A stretch of DNA of 64,000 nucleotides from Sporosarcina pasteurii (GCF_041295575.1 NZ_CP160452.1:2728001-2792000); one strand, 5' to 3'. Positions 1 to 10,371 are shown, counted from the stretch's first letter. The notes: generated from the letters alone by a model not told the origin. Program-made: numbers and translations.

Positions 1-1
1 A

Positions 2-742
2 GCTTACAAAGAAGCGATGGAAAAGTGGGGACATGAAGTAGCCTGTGTATTAGTAGAACCAATTGTTGGGAACTTTGGAATCGTTGAACCAAACGAAGGA
101 TTTTTAGAACTTGTTCATGAACTAGCTGCAGATAAAGGCGCGCTCATCGTTTATGATGAGGTGATTACAGCTTTCCGATTCCATTACGGCGGTGCACAGG
201 ATATGCTCGGATTAACACCTGACTTAACTGCACTCGGAAAAGTAATCGGCGGAGGTTTACCAATCGGCGCTTATGGCGGTAAAAAAGAAATTATGGAACA
301 AGTTGCACCGCTTGGCCCTGCCTACCAAGCAGGAACAATGGCTGGAAATCCTGCATCGATGCTTGCTGGAATCGCATGTCTTGAAGTGCTACAGACGGAA
401 GGCGTTTATAAAGAGATGGATAGACTTGGTGCGATGCTTGAAGAAGGCATTCTACAATCTGCTAAAATGCACGGTGTTACCCTAACGACAAATCGTCTAG
501 GCGGTGCACTGACACTTTTCTTCACAGACGAAAAGGTTGAAAACTACGAACAAGCAGAAGCAACAGACGGCGAAGTTTTCGGGAAGTTTTTCAAGTTATT
601 ATTGAAAAATGGTATTAATATCGCTCCATCTAAATACGAAGCTTGGTTCTTAACAACTGAACATACTGAAGAAGATATTAAAGAAACGATTTCTGCGGTC
701 GATAAATCATTTGAAGAACTTTCAGCAACACTGAATCAGTAA
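2..742 (+). CDS. gsaB: glutamate-1-semialdehyde 2,1-aminomutase (C-terminal part)
   Basis: This is the C-terminal portion of a PLP-dependent class III aminotransferase; the gene begins outside the window and its frame is open from base 2. The PLP-binding region YDEVITAFR and the Schiff-base lysine motif [17 protein letters not shown] are both present, and [13 protein letters not shown] is typical of glutamate-1-semialdehyde aminomutase. The enzyme converts glutamate 1-semialdehyde to 5-aminolevulinate for haem synthesis. The neighbour downstream is ygaE, as in Bacillus subtilis where gsaB lies beside ygaE and ygaD, so this is probably the second, gsaB-type copy rather than hemL of the hem operon. 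The choice between the two copies rests on synteny. Confidence 0.88.
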   Translation, partial: AYKEAMEKWGHEVACVLVEPIVGNFGIVEPNEGFLELVHELAADKGALIVYDEVITAFRFHYGGAQDMLGLTPDLTALGKVIGGGLPIGAYGGKKEIMEQVAPLGPAYQAGTMAGNPASMLAGIACLEVLQTEGVYKEMDRLGAMLEEGILQSAKMHGVTLTTNRLGGALTLFFTDEKVENYEQAEATDGEVFGKFFKLLLKNGINIAPSKYEAWFLTTEHTEEDIKETISAVDKSFEELSATLNQ

Positions 743-777
743 ATTATCGTATAATAGCTTCAAATAAACTTAGTAGG

Positions 778-816
778 CGCGGATAATTTTGTGTCAATGA
801 TTATCCGCGTTCTTTG
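778..816 (+). terminator. intrinsic terminator after gsaB
   Basis: A 10-bp perfect stem, CGCGGATAAT pairing with ATTATCCGCG, is followed by TTCTTT. It lies 35 bases past the stop of the aminomutase gene. The T tract is short, so termination may be partial. Confidence 0.6.
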
Positions 817-866
817 GAAGTTTTGCAGATTCAGTATTTCATTTTTGAACAGAAAGGAATAACCTT

Positions 867-1946
867 ATGAGACTTGGGGCTCGTATTTTAAAAACAGGTG
901 TTGCAATTGTACTCGCTTTATTCATAGCCGAGTTGCTCAAATTACCAACCACCGTATTCGCTGGTATCGCGGCTATTTTCGCAATTCAACCATCCATTTA
1001 TCGCTCCTACTTAAGGATAGTCGAACAAATCCAAGGAAATATTATTGGCGCGATTATTGCGGTTACTTTCGTTCTAATTTTTGGTCATCAGTTAATCATC
1101 ATTGGTTTAGCAGCTGTTGTCATTATTTTACTCATGAATAAACTCGGTCTAGAAAAGTCGATTTCAATGGCGCTCGTCATGATGATTGCCATAATGGAAA
1201 TTAAAGGCGATGAATTTCTTTCATTTGCACTGCTTCGCTTCTTTACAATTGTAGTCGGTGTCCTTTCAGCTTTTCTTGTAAACTTGTTATTTATGCCACC
1301 AAAATATGAAACAAAGCTTTTCCAATCCATTCACGAAACACAGGATGAAATTATCCGTTGGACACGACTAGCAGGTCGTCAAGCATCTGAACATATTGCG
1401 ACTAAAAAATCAATAAAGAAATTAAAAGATCGTCTGACTGAAATCGATCAAACTTATTTGTTTTTTAAAGAGGAAAGAAGCTATTTCAAAAAAATAACGC
1501 GAACAAAAACAAGGAAACTTGTGATTTACAGGCAAATGATTGCTACCTCAAGAAGTAGTTATGAAGTACTAAAAAAACTACATCAGTATGAAAACGAACT
1601 GATTAATTTACCGGAACATTTCCGAATCATGGTGCAAGAGAGACTGGATATATTACTTACTTTTCACGAACAATTGCATTTAAAGTTTGTTGGCAAATTA
1701 AAAGCTGAAAACCTTGAATCCAACTTGGAAAACTATATTCAGCGTCATGAAGTGATGGAGATTTTCGCGAAGGAAATCAGTGTGACAAAAGAAATTGAAG
1801 ACTTTTCTACTTATCATTTACTTCATATTTTATCAGCAATTTTAAATTACGAAGAACAACTAGAGCATTTGGATAAACTAATTACTTATATCCAAAAGAA
1901 CCATGAAAGTGAAGTAAGTAAAGAAATACAAGAAGATATTTATTAA
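867..1946 (+). CDS. ygaE: aromatic acid exporter family membrane protein (YgaE)
   Basis: A 359-residue protein with about five hydrophobic segments in residues 10-145 (for example IGLAAVVIILLMN) followed by a charged, helical cytoplasmic domain. This layout matches the ArAE_1 / YgaE family of putative aromatic-acid or amphiphile efflux proteins. The start ATG follows AGAAAGGAATAACCTT, a good ribosome site. Position next to gsaB matches Bacillus ygaE. The transport substrate is not known for the family in Bacilli, so the exporter label is a family inference. Confidence 0.8.
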   Translation: MRLGARILKTGVAIVLALFIAELLKLPTTVFAGIAAIFAIQPSIYRSYLRIVEQIQGNIIGAIIAVTFVLIFGHQLIIIGLAAVVIILLMNKLGLEKSISMALVMMIAIMEIKGDEFLSFALLRFFTIVVGVLSAFLVNLLFMPPKYETKLFQSIHETQDEIIRWTRLAGRQASEHIATKKSIKKLKDRLTEIDQTYLFFKEERSYFKKITRTKTRKLVIYRQMIATSRSSYEVLKKLHQYENELINLPEHFRIMVQERLDILLTFHEQLHLKFVGKLKAENLESNLENYIQRHEVMEIFAKEISVTKEIEDFSTYHLLHILSAILNYEEQLEHLDKLITYIQKNHESEVSKEIQEDIY

Positions 1947-1995
1947 AAATAACCCACAAAAGTTGATTGCACCGTCAAACTTTGTGGGTTATTTT
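1946..1995. terminator. bidirectional terminator between ygaE and dppC
   Basis: AAATAACCCACAAAAGTT pairs with AACTTTGTGGGTTATTT across a short loop, with A tracts on the left and T tracts on the right. It sits between two convergent genes and can serve both. Confidence 0.85.
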
Positions 1996-2892
1996 TTAAT
2001 TTTTCATTCTCGGGTCCATTGCATCGCGCAATCCATCACCCATTAAGTTAAAGCCAAGTACCGTCAACATAATCGCAAGCCCTGGGAAAATCATTGTCCA
2101 AGGTGCCGATTGCATATAGTTTTTTGAATCCGCTAGCATTTTGCCCCACTCAGGCATTGGCGCTTGTGCACCTAGCCCTAAAAATCCGAGAGCTGCCGCT
2201 TCAAGAATCGCAGTCGCGATCGCAAGTGTTCCTTGGACAATGACTGGTGCCATTGAGTTCGGAAGGATATGCGCAAATAATATTCTAACATCCCGCATGC
2301 CAATCCCTTTCGCAGCGGTAATGTATTCATCTTCTTTAATACTTAAAACCTTCGATCGAATAAGCCGGCCAAAGTTTGGCACGTTAATAATTGCGATTGC
2401 AATAAGCGCATTTTGTAAGGATGGTCCAAGTACGGCAACAATTGCAATGGCTAATAAAATCGATGGAAACGCAAGCATAATATCAAAGATTCTTGAAATG
2501 ACGACATCCACCCAGCGCCCATAATATCCTGCAACAATGCCGAGAATACTTCCGATAATGACAGAGCCAATGACTGATGAAAACCCAACCCACAGTGAAA
2601 TCCTGGCTCCATGAATAATTCGAGATAAAATATCTCTGCCAAAATCATCGGTTCCTAACCAGTATTCAGCTGAAGGGGGTTGCAGGCGATCAGCCATCAC
2701 TTGGTCGTTAATGCCTTCTTTTGCAAGTAGCGGTCCAAAAACAGCAAGTAAAATAAAAAACAAGACGATAAATGCACCAACAACCGCTACCTTACTTTTT
2801 CGAAATCCTCTCCAAGCTTCACGCCAAGGCCCAACACTTTGACTGACTTCCACTTCAGCAATTCCATCTACCTTCGGAGCTAGTTCAGACAC
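1996..2892 (-). CDS. dppC: dipeptide ABC transporter permease DppC
   Basis: A 298-residue inner-membrane permease of the DppC/OppC type. A first transmembrane helix near residues 37-58 is followed by a periplasmic-facing loop with the family signature LGTDDFGRDILSRIIHGAR, and five further helices. The EAA loop (EYITAAKGIGMRDVRILFAH, about residues 190-210) contacts the ATPases. It is the last gene of the operon and follows dppB by 17 bases. Start ATG is preceded by AAGGGGGAAGCG. Confidence 0.88.
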   Translation of the reverse strand: MSELAPKVDGIAEVEVSQSVGPWREAWRGFRKSKVAVVGAFIVLFFILLAVFGPLLAKEGINDQVMADRLQPPSAEYWLGTDDFGRDILSRIIHGARISLWVGFSSVIGSVIIGSILGIVAGYYGRWVDVVISRIFDIMLAFPSILLAIAIVAVLGPSLQNALIAIAIINVPNFGRLIRSKVLSIKEDEYITAAKGIGMRDVRILFAHILPNSMAPVIVQGTLAIATAILEAAALGFLGLGAQAPMPEWGKMLADSKNYMQSAPWTMIFPGLAIMLTVLGFNLMGDGLRDAMDPRMKN

Positions 2893-2909
2893 ATTCGCTT
2901 CCCCCTTCC

Positions 2910-3923
2910 TTAATCATATTTAATTCTCGGATCGATAAAGCTATATAATAAGTCTACAATTAAGTTAATCATGACGAAAAAGAATGCAACGATTAAAATA
3001 CCTGATTGAATGACCGGATAATCTCTAAAGCCTATTGCATCGTATATATATCGCCCAATGCCTGGCCATGCGAATATGGTTTCCGTTAAAATCGCGCCAC
3101 CAAGTAACATTCCCATTTGCAATCCGATAATTGTTAATACAGGAATAATCGCGTTTTTAAGCGCATGTTTGTACACAACGAAAAACATTTTCTGCCCTTT
3201 TGCTCTAGCGGTTCGAACATAATCTGAACGCATCACTTCAAGCATACTGGACCGTGTCATTCGTGCAATAATCGCCATCGGGATTGTGGCAAGCGCAAGT
3301 CCTGGCAAAACTAAATGTCGTAGCACTTGCACCAATTGATCAAACCGTCCCGCGATAATGGTATCGATCACATATAAATGCGTAATGGCCGTCACTGGAT
3401 CTCGGACCGGCTCTCTCCCTGTTGTTGGCAACCATGATAATTCCAACGCAAATGCCCATTGTCCCATTAATCCTAACCAAAAGATTGGCATGGACACACC
3501 GACAAGCGCAAGAACCATCGCCATATAATCAAACCAAGAGTTTTGAAACCAGGCCGAAATAATGCCTGCATTAATACCAATGACAACAGCAATAATCATT
3601 GCAAATAAGGCAAGTTCAAATGTCGCCGCCAAATAAGGCCATACTTCTTCTGCAACAGGCGCACGCGTTCGCATCGACTCTCCAAAATTACCTGTCAGAA
3701 TTCCTTTTAAATAATCAAAGTACTGTGTATACCACGGTTTATCTAACCCAAGTTTAGCTGTCAATGCCGCAACCGCTTCTTCTGTCGCTTGTTGACCAAG
3801 GATTACTTGTGCAGGATTACCTGGGATTGCCCGGATGATCATAAAGACAATAAACGTCATCCCAAGCAGGACCGGAATTAGCTGCAGTAATCTTTTCCCA
3901 ATATAGCTAAGCATTAACTTCAC
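2910..3923 (-). CDS. dppB: dipeptide ABC transporter permease DppB
   Basis: A 337-residue permease of the DppB/OppB type with an N-terminal helix (LIPVLLGMTFIVFMII), the conserved IPGNPA box and an EAA loop (DYVRTARAKGQKMFFVVYKH). It forms the heteromeric pore with DppC. It is separated from dppA by about 150 bases that contain a hairpin terminator, so expression of the permease pair probably depends on read-through from the upstream genes. RBS GAGAGGTGAAGTTA precedes the ATG. Confidence 0.88.
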   Translation of the reverse strand: MKLMLSYIGKRLLQLIPVLLGMTFIVFMIIRAIPGNPAQVILGQQATEEAVAALTAKLGLDKPWYTQYFDYLKGILTGNFGESMRTRAPVAEEVWPYLAATFELALFAMIIAVVIGINAGIISAWFQNSWFDYMAMVLALVGVSMPIFWLGLMGQWAFALELSWLPTTGREPVRDPVTAITHLYVIDTIIAGRFDQLVQVLRHLVLPGLALATIPMAIIARMTRSSMLEVMRSDYVRTARAKGQKMFFVVYKHALKNAIIPVLTIIGLQMGMLLGGAILTETIFAWPGIGRYIYDAIGFRDYPVIQSGILIVAFFFVMINLIVDLLYSFIDPRIKYD

Positions 3924-3955
3924 CTCTCTAACTCTTCCTATATACCAAAGTGCCT

Positions 3956-3994
3956 AATAAAAAAAGGGGAGAAATCTAGCAGACTTCTCCCCTT
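3956..3994 (-). terminator. intra-operon terminator/attenuator between dppA and dppB
   Basis: On the reverse strand AAGGGGAGAA pairs with TTCTCCCCTT around an 11-base loop and is followed by a T-rich tract. It lies downstream of the binding-protein gene and upstream of the permeases, a common device to make more binding protein than permease. Confidence 0.8.
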
Positions 3995-4076
3995 CTCCAT
4001 TACTAGAGAATCCTAATTCTAGAACGTTTTTAGACAATCTTATAAATTATTCTACCTGACACTTTTCTTCTCACGC

Positions 4077-5714
4077 TTATCTTTCAATGTCAACATTTGA
4101 AAGTAAATCTGACCCTGTTGGATGAGGTAAGAATCCTGTAATATCTTTCGACCCTGCTAATAGTGGAATTGAGTGTGCAAGTGGTACCCATGGTGCTTCT
4201 TCATGAAGAATTTCTTGTGCTTTTTTATAAAGCTCAATACGCTTCTCTTCATCAACTTCTGTTTGTGCTTCAATAAATAACTCGTGGGTTTCATCGTTTT
4301 TGAAATACGTGTAGTTATTACTTCCGATATTATCTTCATCTAGAAGAACGTATAGGAAGTTATCTGGGTCACCATTATCTCCAGTCCATCCAAGCATAAA
4401 TGCATCAGCGTCACCTTTACTTGCAAGCTCTAAATAAGTTGCCCATTCGTGTGACACAATTTTCGCTGTAATACCAATGTCAGCTAAGTTTTTCTGAATC
4501 ACTTCTGCAACTTTCTCGCCGTCTGGCATGTAAGGACGTGGTACAGGCATTGCCCATAGTTCCATTTCAAATCCATCACCATATCCAGCCTCTTCTAAAA
4601 GTTCTTTAGCTTTTTCTGGATTGTATTCATACCCTTCAATCTCATCGTTATAGCCTGAAACGGATGGCGGCATCGGGTTAACTGCAATATCTGCGCGCCC
4701 TTCAAAAAATGCATCGATGATCGATTGTTTATCAATTGCATGGTTCATTGCTTGTCGTACAAGTTTGTTGTCAAACGGTTCACGTGTAACTGTTAATCCT
4801 AAATAACCAACGTTCATAGATGGACGTTCAAATAACTGTAAATCTGGATTGCCTTCGATTGACGCACCGTCAGAAGGGTTAATACCATCCGCTAAGTCAA
4901 TCTCTCCTGCCATTAACGCATTCAATCTAGCAGCGTTATCTGGAATAGAACGGAAAATAACTTTTTCTAACTTAGGAAAATCCTCTTGCCAATAATCATC
5001 GAAACGCTCTATTGTAATGGAATCATTTGGTTTCCACTCAACAAATTTGAATGGACCTGTTCCGACTGGATTTCGTTCAAAATCATCGTCACCTTGTTCT
5101 TCAATCGCTGTTGGACTCGCAATTGCGAACATGTCCATTGCAAGGTTTTTCAAGAAAGGAGCTTGTGGACGCGTTAATTTGATGACGACCGTATGCTCAC
5201 CTTCTGCAGTAACTGATTCAATGACATGCCCTTCGTCACCTTCAAATCCACCAAACATAGAGTTATAGTATGGGAACTTTTCCGCATCTCCTGAAGCCCA
5301 ACGCTCAAAGTTTTTCACAACAGCTTCCGCATTAAAATCAGTACCATCGTGGAACTTAACGCCTTCTTGAAGTTCAAATGTATACGTTAATCCGTCTTCA
5401 GATGGCTCCCAAGACTTCGCAAGTCCTGGTTCAACAGCTGTCCCCTCATCTTCAAAAGTTAATAATGTTTCAAAAAGGTTAATCGTTACTTTAAATGTTT
5501 CTCCCTCTGTCGTTCTTGACGGGTCTAATGAAGTCGAATCCCCACCTCGACCAAATACTAACGTTTCACCACTTCCTGAACTAGATTGCTCTGAAGTATT
5601 CTTTCCTTTGTCCTTCTCCCCGCTCTCATTATCTCCCCCAGAACATGCAGCAAGAACTGTCGAAAAGACAAGTAGCAACATGATTGCTAAAGACCAAACT
5701 TTACCTTTTCTCAT
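4077..5714 (-). CDS. dppA: peptide-binding lipoprotein of the dipeptide ABC transporter
   Basis: A 545-residue extracellular solute-binding protein, family 5. The N terminus is a lipoprotein signal with lipobox LAAC at about residues 21-24, then an acidic/serine linker. WAMPVPRPYMPDG and the later LGWTGDNGDPDNFL match the dipeptide-binding DppA group better than OppA. It captures di- or oligopeptides at the cell surface for DppBCDF. The ATG overlaps the dppF stop by four bases (ATGA), so translation is coupled. The substrate class is inferred from family resemblance. Confidence 0.85.
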   Translation of the reverse strand: MRKGKVWSLAIMLLLVFSTVLAACSGGDNESGEKDKGKNTSEQSSSGSGETLVFGRGGDSTSLDPSRTTEGETFKVTINLFETLLTFEDEGTAVEPGLAKSWEPSEDGLTYTFELQEGVKFHDGTDFNAEAVVKNFERWASGDAEKFPYYNSMFGGFEGDEGHVIESVTAEGEHTVVIKLTRPQAPFLKNLAMDMFAIASPTAIEEQGDDDFERNPVGTGPFKFVEWKPNDSITIERFDDYWQEDFPKLEKVIFRSIPDNAARLNALMAGEIDLADGINPSDGASIEGNPDLQLFERPSMNVGYLGLTVTREPFDNKLVRQAMNHAIDKQSIIDAFFEGRADIAVNPMPPSVSGYNDEIEGYEYNPEKAKELLEEAGYGDGFEMELWAMPVPRPYMPDGEKVAEVIQKNLADIGITAKIVSHEWATYLELASKGDADAFMLGWTGDNGDPDNFLYVLLDEDNIGSNNYTYFKNDETHELFIEAQTEVDEEKRIELYKKAQEILHEEAPWVPLAHSIPLLAGSKDITGFLPHPTGSDLLSNVDIER

Positions 5715-6724
5715 GTAATAACCCCCTCTTTCTCTTTTATATCATTGTCGCTTTCCTCGTTGTATAAATGGCAAGCAACAGAATGACCTTCTCCCAAATT
5801 AACCAACTGCGGAACGACTTGTCCGCAGATATCCATTTTAAATGGACATCTCGTATGAAATGTACAACCGGTCGGTGGATTTGCAGGATTGGGCATATCC
5901 CCTTCTAGTAAAACTTCTCGCTTCTGATGCTCGGGATCTGGAACAGGAACTGCGGATAACAACGCCTGCGTATACGGATGTAATGGCTTCGCGTATAGTT
6001 GTTCACTTTCCGCCACTTCAACCATTTTTCCTAAATACATCACACCGACCCTATCGCTAATATGGCGAACGACCCCTAAGTCATGGGCAATGAAAATATA
6101 CGTTAAATTAAATTCTTTCTGCAAATCTTGCATAAGATTCAAAACTTGCGCTTGAATCGATACATCTAGTGCAGAAACAGGTTCATCAGCAATAATCAAT
6201 TTTGGATTTGTCATCAAAGCCCGGGCAATGCCTATCCTTTGCCGCTGCCCTCCACTAAACTGATGTGGATAACGCCTTGCATGGTAGGCACTTAATCCAA
6301 CAACCTCAAGAAATCTATGCACTTTTTCTCTTCGTTCTTTCGGATCTTTGACACCATGAACGAGTAGCGGCTCACTTAATATTCTTTCGATTGTATGGCG
6401 CGGATTTAAGGATGCATAAGGATCTTGAAACACCATTTGAATATCGCGTCGCGTTTTCCTCATTTCATCCGCTGACAGTGTCGTCAATTCCTTACCATTA
6501 AATTCGACACTGCCCTCAGTAGGTTCAAGCAATCGCATCAGCATACGACCTGTTGTAGATTTACCACAACCTGATTCCCCTACAATCCCTAACGTTTCCC
6601 CTTCATTGACGTGAAATGAAACATCATCAACTGCCTTTACGTGGCCGACCGTTCTACCTAGCAAACCTTTTTTCACAGGGAAATATTTTTTTAAGCCTTT
6701 AACTTTTAATAAGGGCTTCGTCAT
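5711..6724 (-). CDS. dppF: peptide ABC transporter ATP-binding protein DppF
   Basis: A 337-residue ATPase. Walker [10 protein letters not shown] lies near residue 49, the ABC signature [15 protein letters not shown] near 160 and Walker [13 protein letters not shown] near 182, followed by the C-terminal oligopeptide-transporter domain with cysteines ([15 protein letters not shown]) that in relatives bind an Fe-S cluster. It pairs with DppD to power the permeases. It overlaps dppD by 26 bases and dppA by four, so all are one transcription unit. Confidence 0.9.
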   Translation of the reverse strand: MTKPLLKVKGLKKYFPVKKGLLGRTVGHVKAVDDVSFHVNEGETLGIVGESGCGKSTTGRMLMRLLEPTEGSVEFNGKELTTLSADEMRKTRRDIQMVFQDPYASLNPRHTIERILSEPLLVHGVKDPKERREKVHRFLEVVGLSAYHARRYPHQFSGGQRQRIGIARALMTNPKLIIADEPVSALDVSIQAQVLNLMQDLQKEFNLTYIFIAHDLGVVRHISDRVGVMYLGKMVEVAESEQLYAKPLHPYTQALLSAVPVPDPEHQKREVLLEGDMPNPANPPTGCTFHTRCPFKMDICGQVVPQLVNLGEGHSVACHLYNEESDNDIKEKEGVIT

Positions 6725-7718
6725 CCGCCTTCACTCCTTTTTCGTCATACAAGAAACACCGTGTTTTTTGTACAACGGACGTTTCATAGAGTTCAGGATT
6801 TTCGCTGAGACATCGGTCAAATGCAAATTCACACCGCGCCGCAAATCGACACCCTTGCTTTACTGTTCCTGGAATCGGTACATTTCCCGCAATTGAATAA
6901 AGTCGTTCTTTCTTATACCTCATATCTGGTACAGATTGAATAAGTCCCTTCGTATAAGGATGTTGAGGATTTTCAAATATCGTTTTCACAGGTGCTTCTT
7001 CAATAATTTGACCAGCATACATAACGATTACTCGTTCACACGTTTCCGCTACGACCCCAAGATCATGGGTAATGAGCAATACTGCTGTATTTAATCTTGT
7101 ATTCAACTCTTTCATTAACTTCAAAATTTGCGCTTGGATGGTTACATCTAATGCAGTCGTCGGCTCATCTGCAATCAAAACTCTCGGATCACATACGAGT
7201 GCCATTGCAATCATGACACGTTGTCGCATCCCACCTGATAGTTGATGAGGATATTCTTTCATCAAATCATTCGCTCGCGGAAGTCCGACAAGCTTCAACA
7301 TATCTATAGCTCTTTTATGCGCTTGCTTTTTAGACATTTTCTTTTCATGAATTAAAATGGCTTCTACCATCTGACTACCAATTGTAAACAGTGGATTTAA
7401 CGACGTCATCGGTTCTTGGAAAATCATTGCAATCTCATTGCCGCGTACTTGACGCATTTGCCGCTCAGTCATTTTCAATAAATCTTTATCTTCAAATCGT
7501 ATTTCTCCGCCCACTATTTTTCCCGGAGGATTTGGGACTAACCCCATTATAGAAAGCGAAGTTACGCTTTTTCCGCAACCGGATTCACCGACAATCCCGA
7601 GCACCTCACCTTCTTTCACATGAAAATTAATATGATCGACAGCTGGTACTTCTCCCGAATCTGTGAAAAAGGTCGTTTGTAGATTTTTTACACCTAAAAT
7701 GATTTTACGACTCCCCAT
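6699..7718 (-). CDS. dppD: peptide ABC transporter ATP-binding protein DppD
   Basis: A 339-residue ATPase, first gene of the operon. Walker A GESGCGKS is at residues 44-51, the signature LSGGMRQRVMIAMAL near 160 and Walker B VLIADEPTTALD near 180. The C-terminal extension carries CRFAARCEFAFDRC, the cysteine cluster of Opp/Dpp ATPases. The gene sits about 35 bases after a clear sigma-A-like promoter. The order D-F-A-B-C differs from the frequent A-B-C-D-F order but is seen in Bacillales. Confidence 0.9.
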   Translation of the reverse strand: MGSRKIILGVKNLQTTFFTDSGEVPAVDHINFHVKEGEVLGIVGESGCGKSVTSLSIMGLVPNPPGKIVGGEIRFEDKDLLKMTERQMRQVRGNEIAMIFQEPMTSLNPLFTIGSQMVEAILIHEKKMSKKQAHKRAIDMLKLVGLPRANDLMKEYPHQLSGGMRQRVMIAMALVCDPRVLIADEPTTALDVTIQAQILKLMKELNTRLNTAVLLITHDLGVVAETCERVIVMYAGQIIEEAPVKTIFENPQHPYTKGLIQSVPDMRYKKERLYSIAGNVPIPGTVKQGCRFAARCEFAFDRCLSENPELYETSVVQKTRCFLYDEKGVKADDEALIKS

Positions 7719-7753
7719 CTTTTCACCCTTTTCCGACTTATCTTTGTAATATA

Positions 7754-7781
7754 ATTATACGGAGTGTTCGGAAAAATGCAA
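7754..7781 (-). promoter_or_regulatory. sigma-A-type promoter of the dpp operon
   Basis: On the reverse strand TTGCAT (7781-7776), a 16-base spacer and a perfect TATAAT (7759-7754) lie upstream of dppD. No operator-like inverted repeat is obvious. Confidence 0.65.
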
Positions 7782-7895
7782 CATCATTTTTGCTAGGATA
7801 CTATTTTAAAGGATTTTTTCATTGAGTAGGAATGTTATAGTCTGCAAGTTAAGGAAGATTACAACCTAGGGAGTCTTGATGAGTTAATTAGGAAT

Positions 7896-7940
7896 TTAAA
7901 AAACACGCGCTCTACTAGTCCTAGCAGAGCGCGTGTTTTA
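7896..7940 (-). terminator. terminator of ygaD
   Basis: A 13-bp perfect stem, AAACACGCGCTCT with AGAGCGCGTGTTT, directly follows the ygaD stop on the reverse strand and has a T-rich 3' side. Confidence 0.85.
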
Positions 7941-7943
7941 ACT

Positions 7944-9689
7944 TTAAACATGTTGTATTTGGAACAATTCATAATAAATACTTCTTTGAGCCATTAATTC
8001 TTCATGAGTTCCCATTTCTTTTACTTCTCCATCGTCTATAACAAATATTTTATCTGCATGTGTAATGGTAGATAATCGATGCGCAACAATCAATGTTGTC
8101 CGATCTTTAGCCAGTCTCTCAAGAGATTCTTGAATGAGTGCTTCACTTTCTAAATCGAGCGCAGAAGTTGCTTCATCTAAAATGAGTAGAGGTGGATTTT
8201 TCAGGAAAACTCGGGCAATCGCGATTCTCTGTTTTTGTCCGCCTGAGAGCTTTACACCCCGTTCTCCCACTGTCGTTTCATATCCCTCTGGAAGTTCTTG
8301 TATAAAGTCATGTGCATTTGCTGCAATGGCTGCCGCTATTACTTCTTCGTCAGTTGCATCGGGCTTTCCCATTAAAATATTGCTTTTCACGGAATCGCTA
8401 AATAAAATATTATCTTGTAATACGATGCCAATTTGATCTCGTATTGAATTTATTTGTACATCTCTTATATCGTGACCATCAATGAGAACTGCTCCATCGG
8501 TTACATCGTGAAAACGTGGTATGAGGCCAACAATCGTGGACTTCCCACCGCCGCTCATGCCGACAAAAGCGACTGTTTCGCCAGGTTGCACTTGGAATCG
8601 TACATTCTTCAATACATGTTCCCCGTCTTTTTCATAAGCAAAGCTGACATTTTCAAATTCAACTTTCCCTTTAATCGGTGGTAATGTTTTGGCATTTTTC
8701 TTATCGACAATATCATATTTTTCTTCCATTAGTTCCAATACACGATCCATCGATGCAAATGATTGTGTAAGGGCTGTTGATGAGTTTACGAGTCTTCTAA
8801 GCGGACTGTATACTCGTTCAATGAATGCAATGAACGCCACCATCGTTCCAACTGACAAATTCCCGTTAATTACTTGATAGCCTGCGTAACCGAGGACCAA
8901 TAGAGGTGCAACGTCCGTTATTGTATTTACAACTGCAAAAGCTTTTGCATTCCATTTTGTATGGTCAATTGCTTTTTCTAGGAATTTTCCATTTGTTTCA
9001 TCAAACCGTTCTCGTTCCACATCTTCCAATGCAAAACTTTTGATGACACTGACACCAGAGATACGTTCATGTAAATAACTTTGTACGTCCGCCAAAGCTT
9101 GCGAACGTTTTCGGGTCAGCAAACGTAGTTTCCCGAAGAAGTGTTTTACACTATAGCCATAAAACGGAAATGCTAATAACGTTACAATTGTTAGTGGAAT
9201 ATCCATCGTTAACATAATCCCTACGGCGATAAGAATTGTGGCAATGTCTAACCAAACGTTCATAAGGCCAATCATAACGAAATTTCTTGTTTGCTCAACG
9301 TCATTAATAACTCTAGAGATCACTTCTCCTGCGCGGGTATTTGAATAATAGCTAAGGCTTAATTTCTGTAGATGATGATACAAATTTTGACGTATATCGT
9401 ATAAAATTTTATTGCTCACATATTGCGCATAATATTGTCTATAATATTCGACTGGAGGACGAACAATAAAGAATAGTAACATCGTTCCGCCAATCCAGTA
9501 AAATAATTGTCGTGTTGCCTCTTTCGCGGTTAATGTTGTCGAACCTACTATATCATCTATCACAATTTTTATTAAAAGTGGCATAAAAAGAGGAATTGCA
9601 AATTTAATGATCCCAATTACAATTGTCAACGCAATTAACCACTTATATGGCTTTACAAATTTTAAATATCGTTTAATACTATTTCCCAA
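7944..9689 (-). CDS. ygaD: ABC exporter, half-transporter (YgaD type)
   Basis: A 581-residue fusion of six transmembrane helices (residues 15-310) and one nucleotide-binding domain. Walker A GMSGGGKST is near residue 375, the signature LSGGQKQRIAIAR near 480, Walker B LLILDEATSALD near 500 and the switch VAHRLST near 535. It would act as a homodimer in the membrane, exporting a lipid or drug-like substrate. Its place between the dpp/ygaE block and ygaC matches B. subtilis ygaD. The substrate is unknown. Confidence 0.88.
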   Translation of the reverse strand: MGNSIKRYLKFVKPYKWLIALTIVIGIIKFAIPLFMPLLIKIVIDDIVGSTTLTAKEATRQLFYWIGGTMLLFFIVRPPVEYYRQYYAQYVSNKILYDIRQNLYHHLQKLSLSYYSNTRAGEVISRVINDVEQTRNFVMIGLMNVWLDIATILIAVGIMLTMDIPLTIVTLLAFPFYGYSVKHFFGKLRLLTRKRSQALADVQSYLHERISGVSVIKSFALEDVERERFDETNGKFLEKAIDHTKWNAKAFAVVNTITDVAPLLVLGYAGYQVINGNLSVGTMVAFIAFIERVYSPLRRLVNSSTALTQSFASMDRVLELMEEKYDIVDKKNAKTLPPIKGKVEFENVSFAYEKDGEHVLKNVRFQVQPGETVAFVGMSGGGKSTIVGLIPRFHDVTDGAVLIDGHDIRDVQINSIRDQIGIVLQDNILFSDSVKSNILMGKPDATDEEVIAAAIAANAHDFIQELPEGYETTVGERGVKLSGGQKQRIAIARVFLKNPPLLILDEATSALDLESEALIQESLERLAKDRTTLIVAHRLSTITHADKIFVIDDGEVKEMGTHEELMAQRSIYYELFQIQHV

Positions 9690-9825
9690 ATTCGTTCCTC
9701 CTATTTCAAAAAGAAGTCGCCGCCTTCCACTCTATTCGTGAAATATACGCTAGATCATTGAAGAAGGATTACAAAATCACATGAAATTCATATTTAAATA
9801 TCAAGCCTACATACCATGTAGTGCC

Positions 9826-10371
9826 TTACTTTTCCTCTTGTACTGATTTATGAAACTCATAGCGGGCTGTCCATGCTTCTATAAAATCAGATGCAAACGG
9901 TCCCCTTCGTTGTTTTATCCAACCGAGTAATTTATCAAGATTATTATGCAGAATTTGATCAATTACTTCTGGATAGTTCATTTGCTTTTTATGCAGCTTG
10001 TATTCATCTTCGTCTAATATCATATATCCCATGTCTGGAAAAACTTTTACATCCAGATCGTAATCTATGTACTTTAACGTTTTGTTATTATAAACGAATG
10101 GCGAACTTATATTCACATAATAATAAACACCATCTTCGCGCAACATACAAATAATATTAAACCAATGTTCAGCATGGAAATAACAAATTGACGGCTCTCG
10201 CGTAATCCAAGTTCTTCCATCTGATTCTGTCACCAACGTTCGGTCATTTGCACCGATAACAATATTTCTCGTGCCTTTTAATACGGTCGTTTCTTGCCAC
10301 ACACGGTGAATATTGCCGTTATGTTTGTAACTATGTATTTGTATCTTTTCCCCTTCCTTAGGAATTGTCAT
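9826..10371 (-). CDS. ntdP: nucleoside tri-/diphosphate phosphatase (YgaC/NtdP, DUF402)
   Basis: A 181-residue DUF402 protein. The basic N terminus ([13 protein letters not shown]) and the acidic core [12 protein letters not shown]...ILDEDEY fit the metal-binding fold of YgaC/NtdP, which hydrolyses nucleoside tri- and diphosphates in Staphylococcus. It is a single gene flanked by ygaD and the SASP gene, close to the Bacillus arrangement, where a small ygaB gene also lies; ygaB was not found here. The activity is inferred from the family. Confidence 0.8.
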   Translation of the reverse strand: MTIPKEGEKIQIHSYKHNGNIHRVWQETTVLKGTRNIVIGANDRTLVTESDGRTWITREPSICYFHAEHWFNIICMLREDGVYYYVNISSPFVYNNKTLKYIDYDLDVKVFPDMGYMILDEDEYKLHKKQMNYPEVIDQILHNNLDKLLGWIKQRRGPFASDFIEAWTARYEFHKSVQEEK

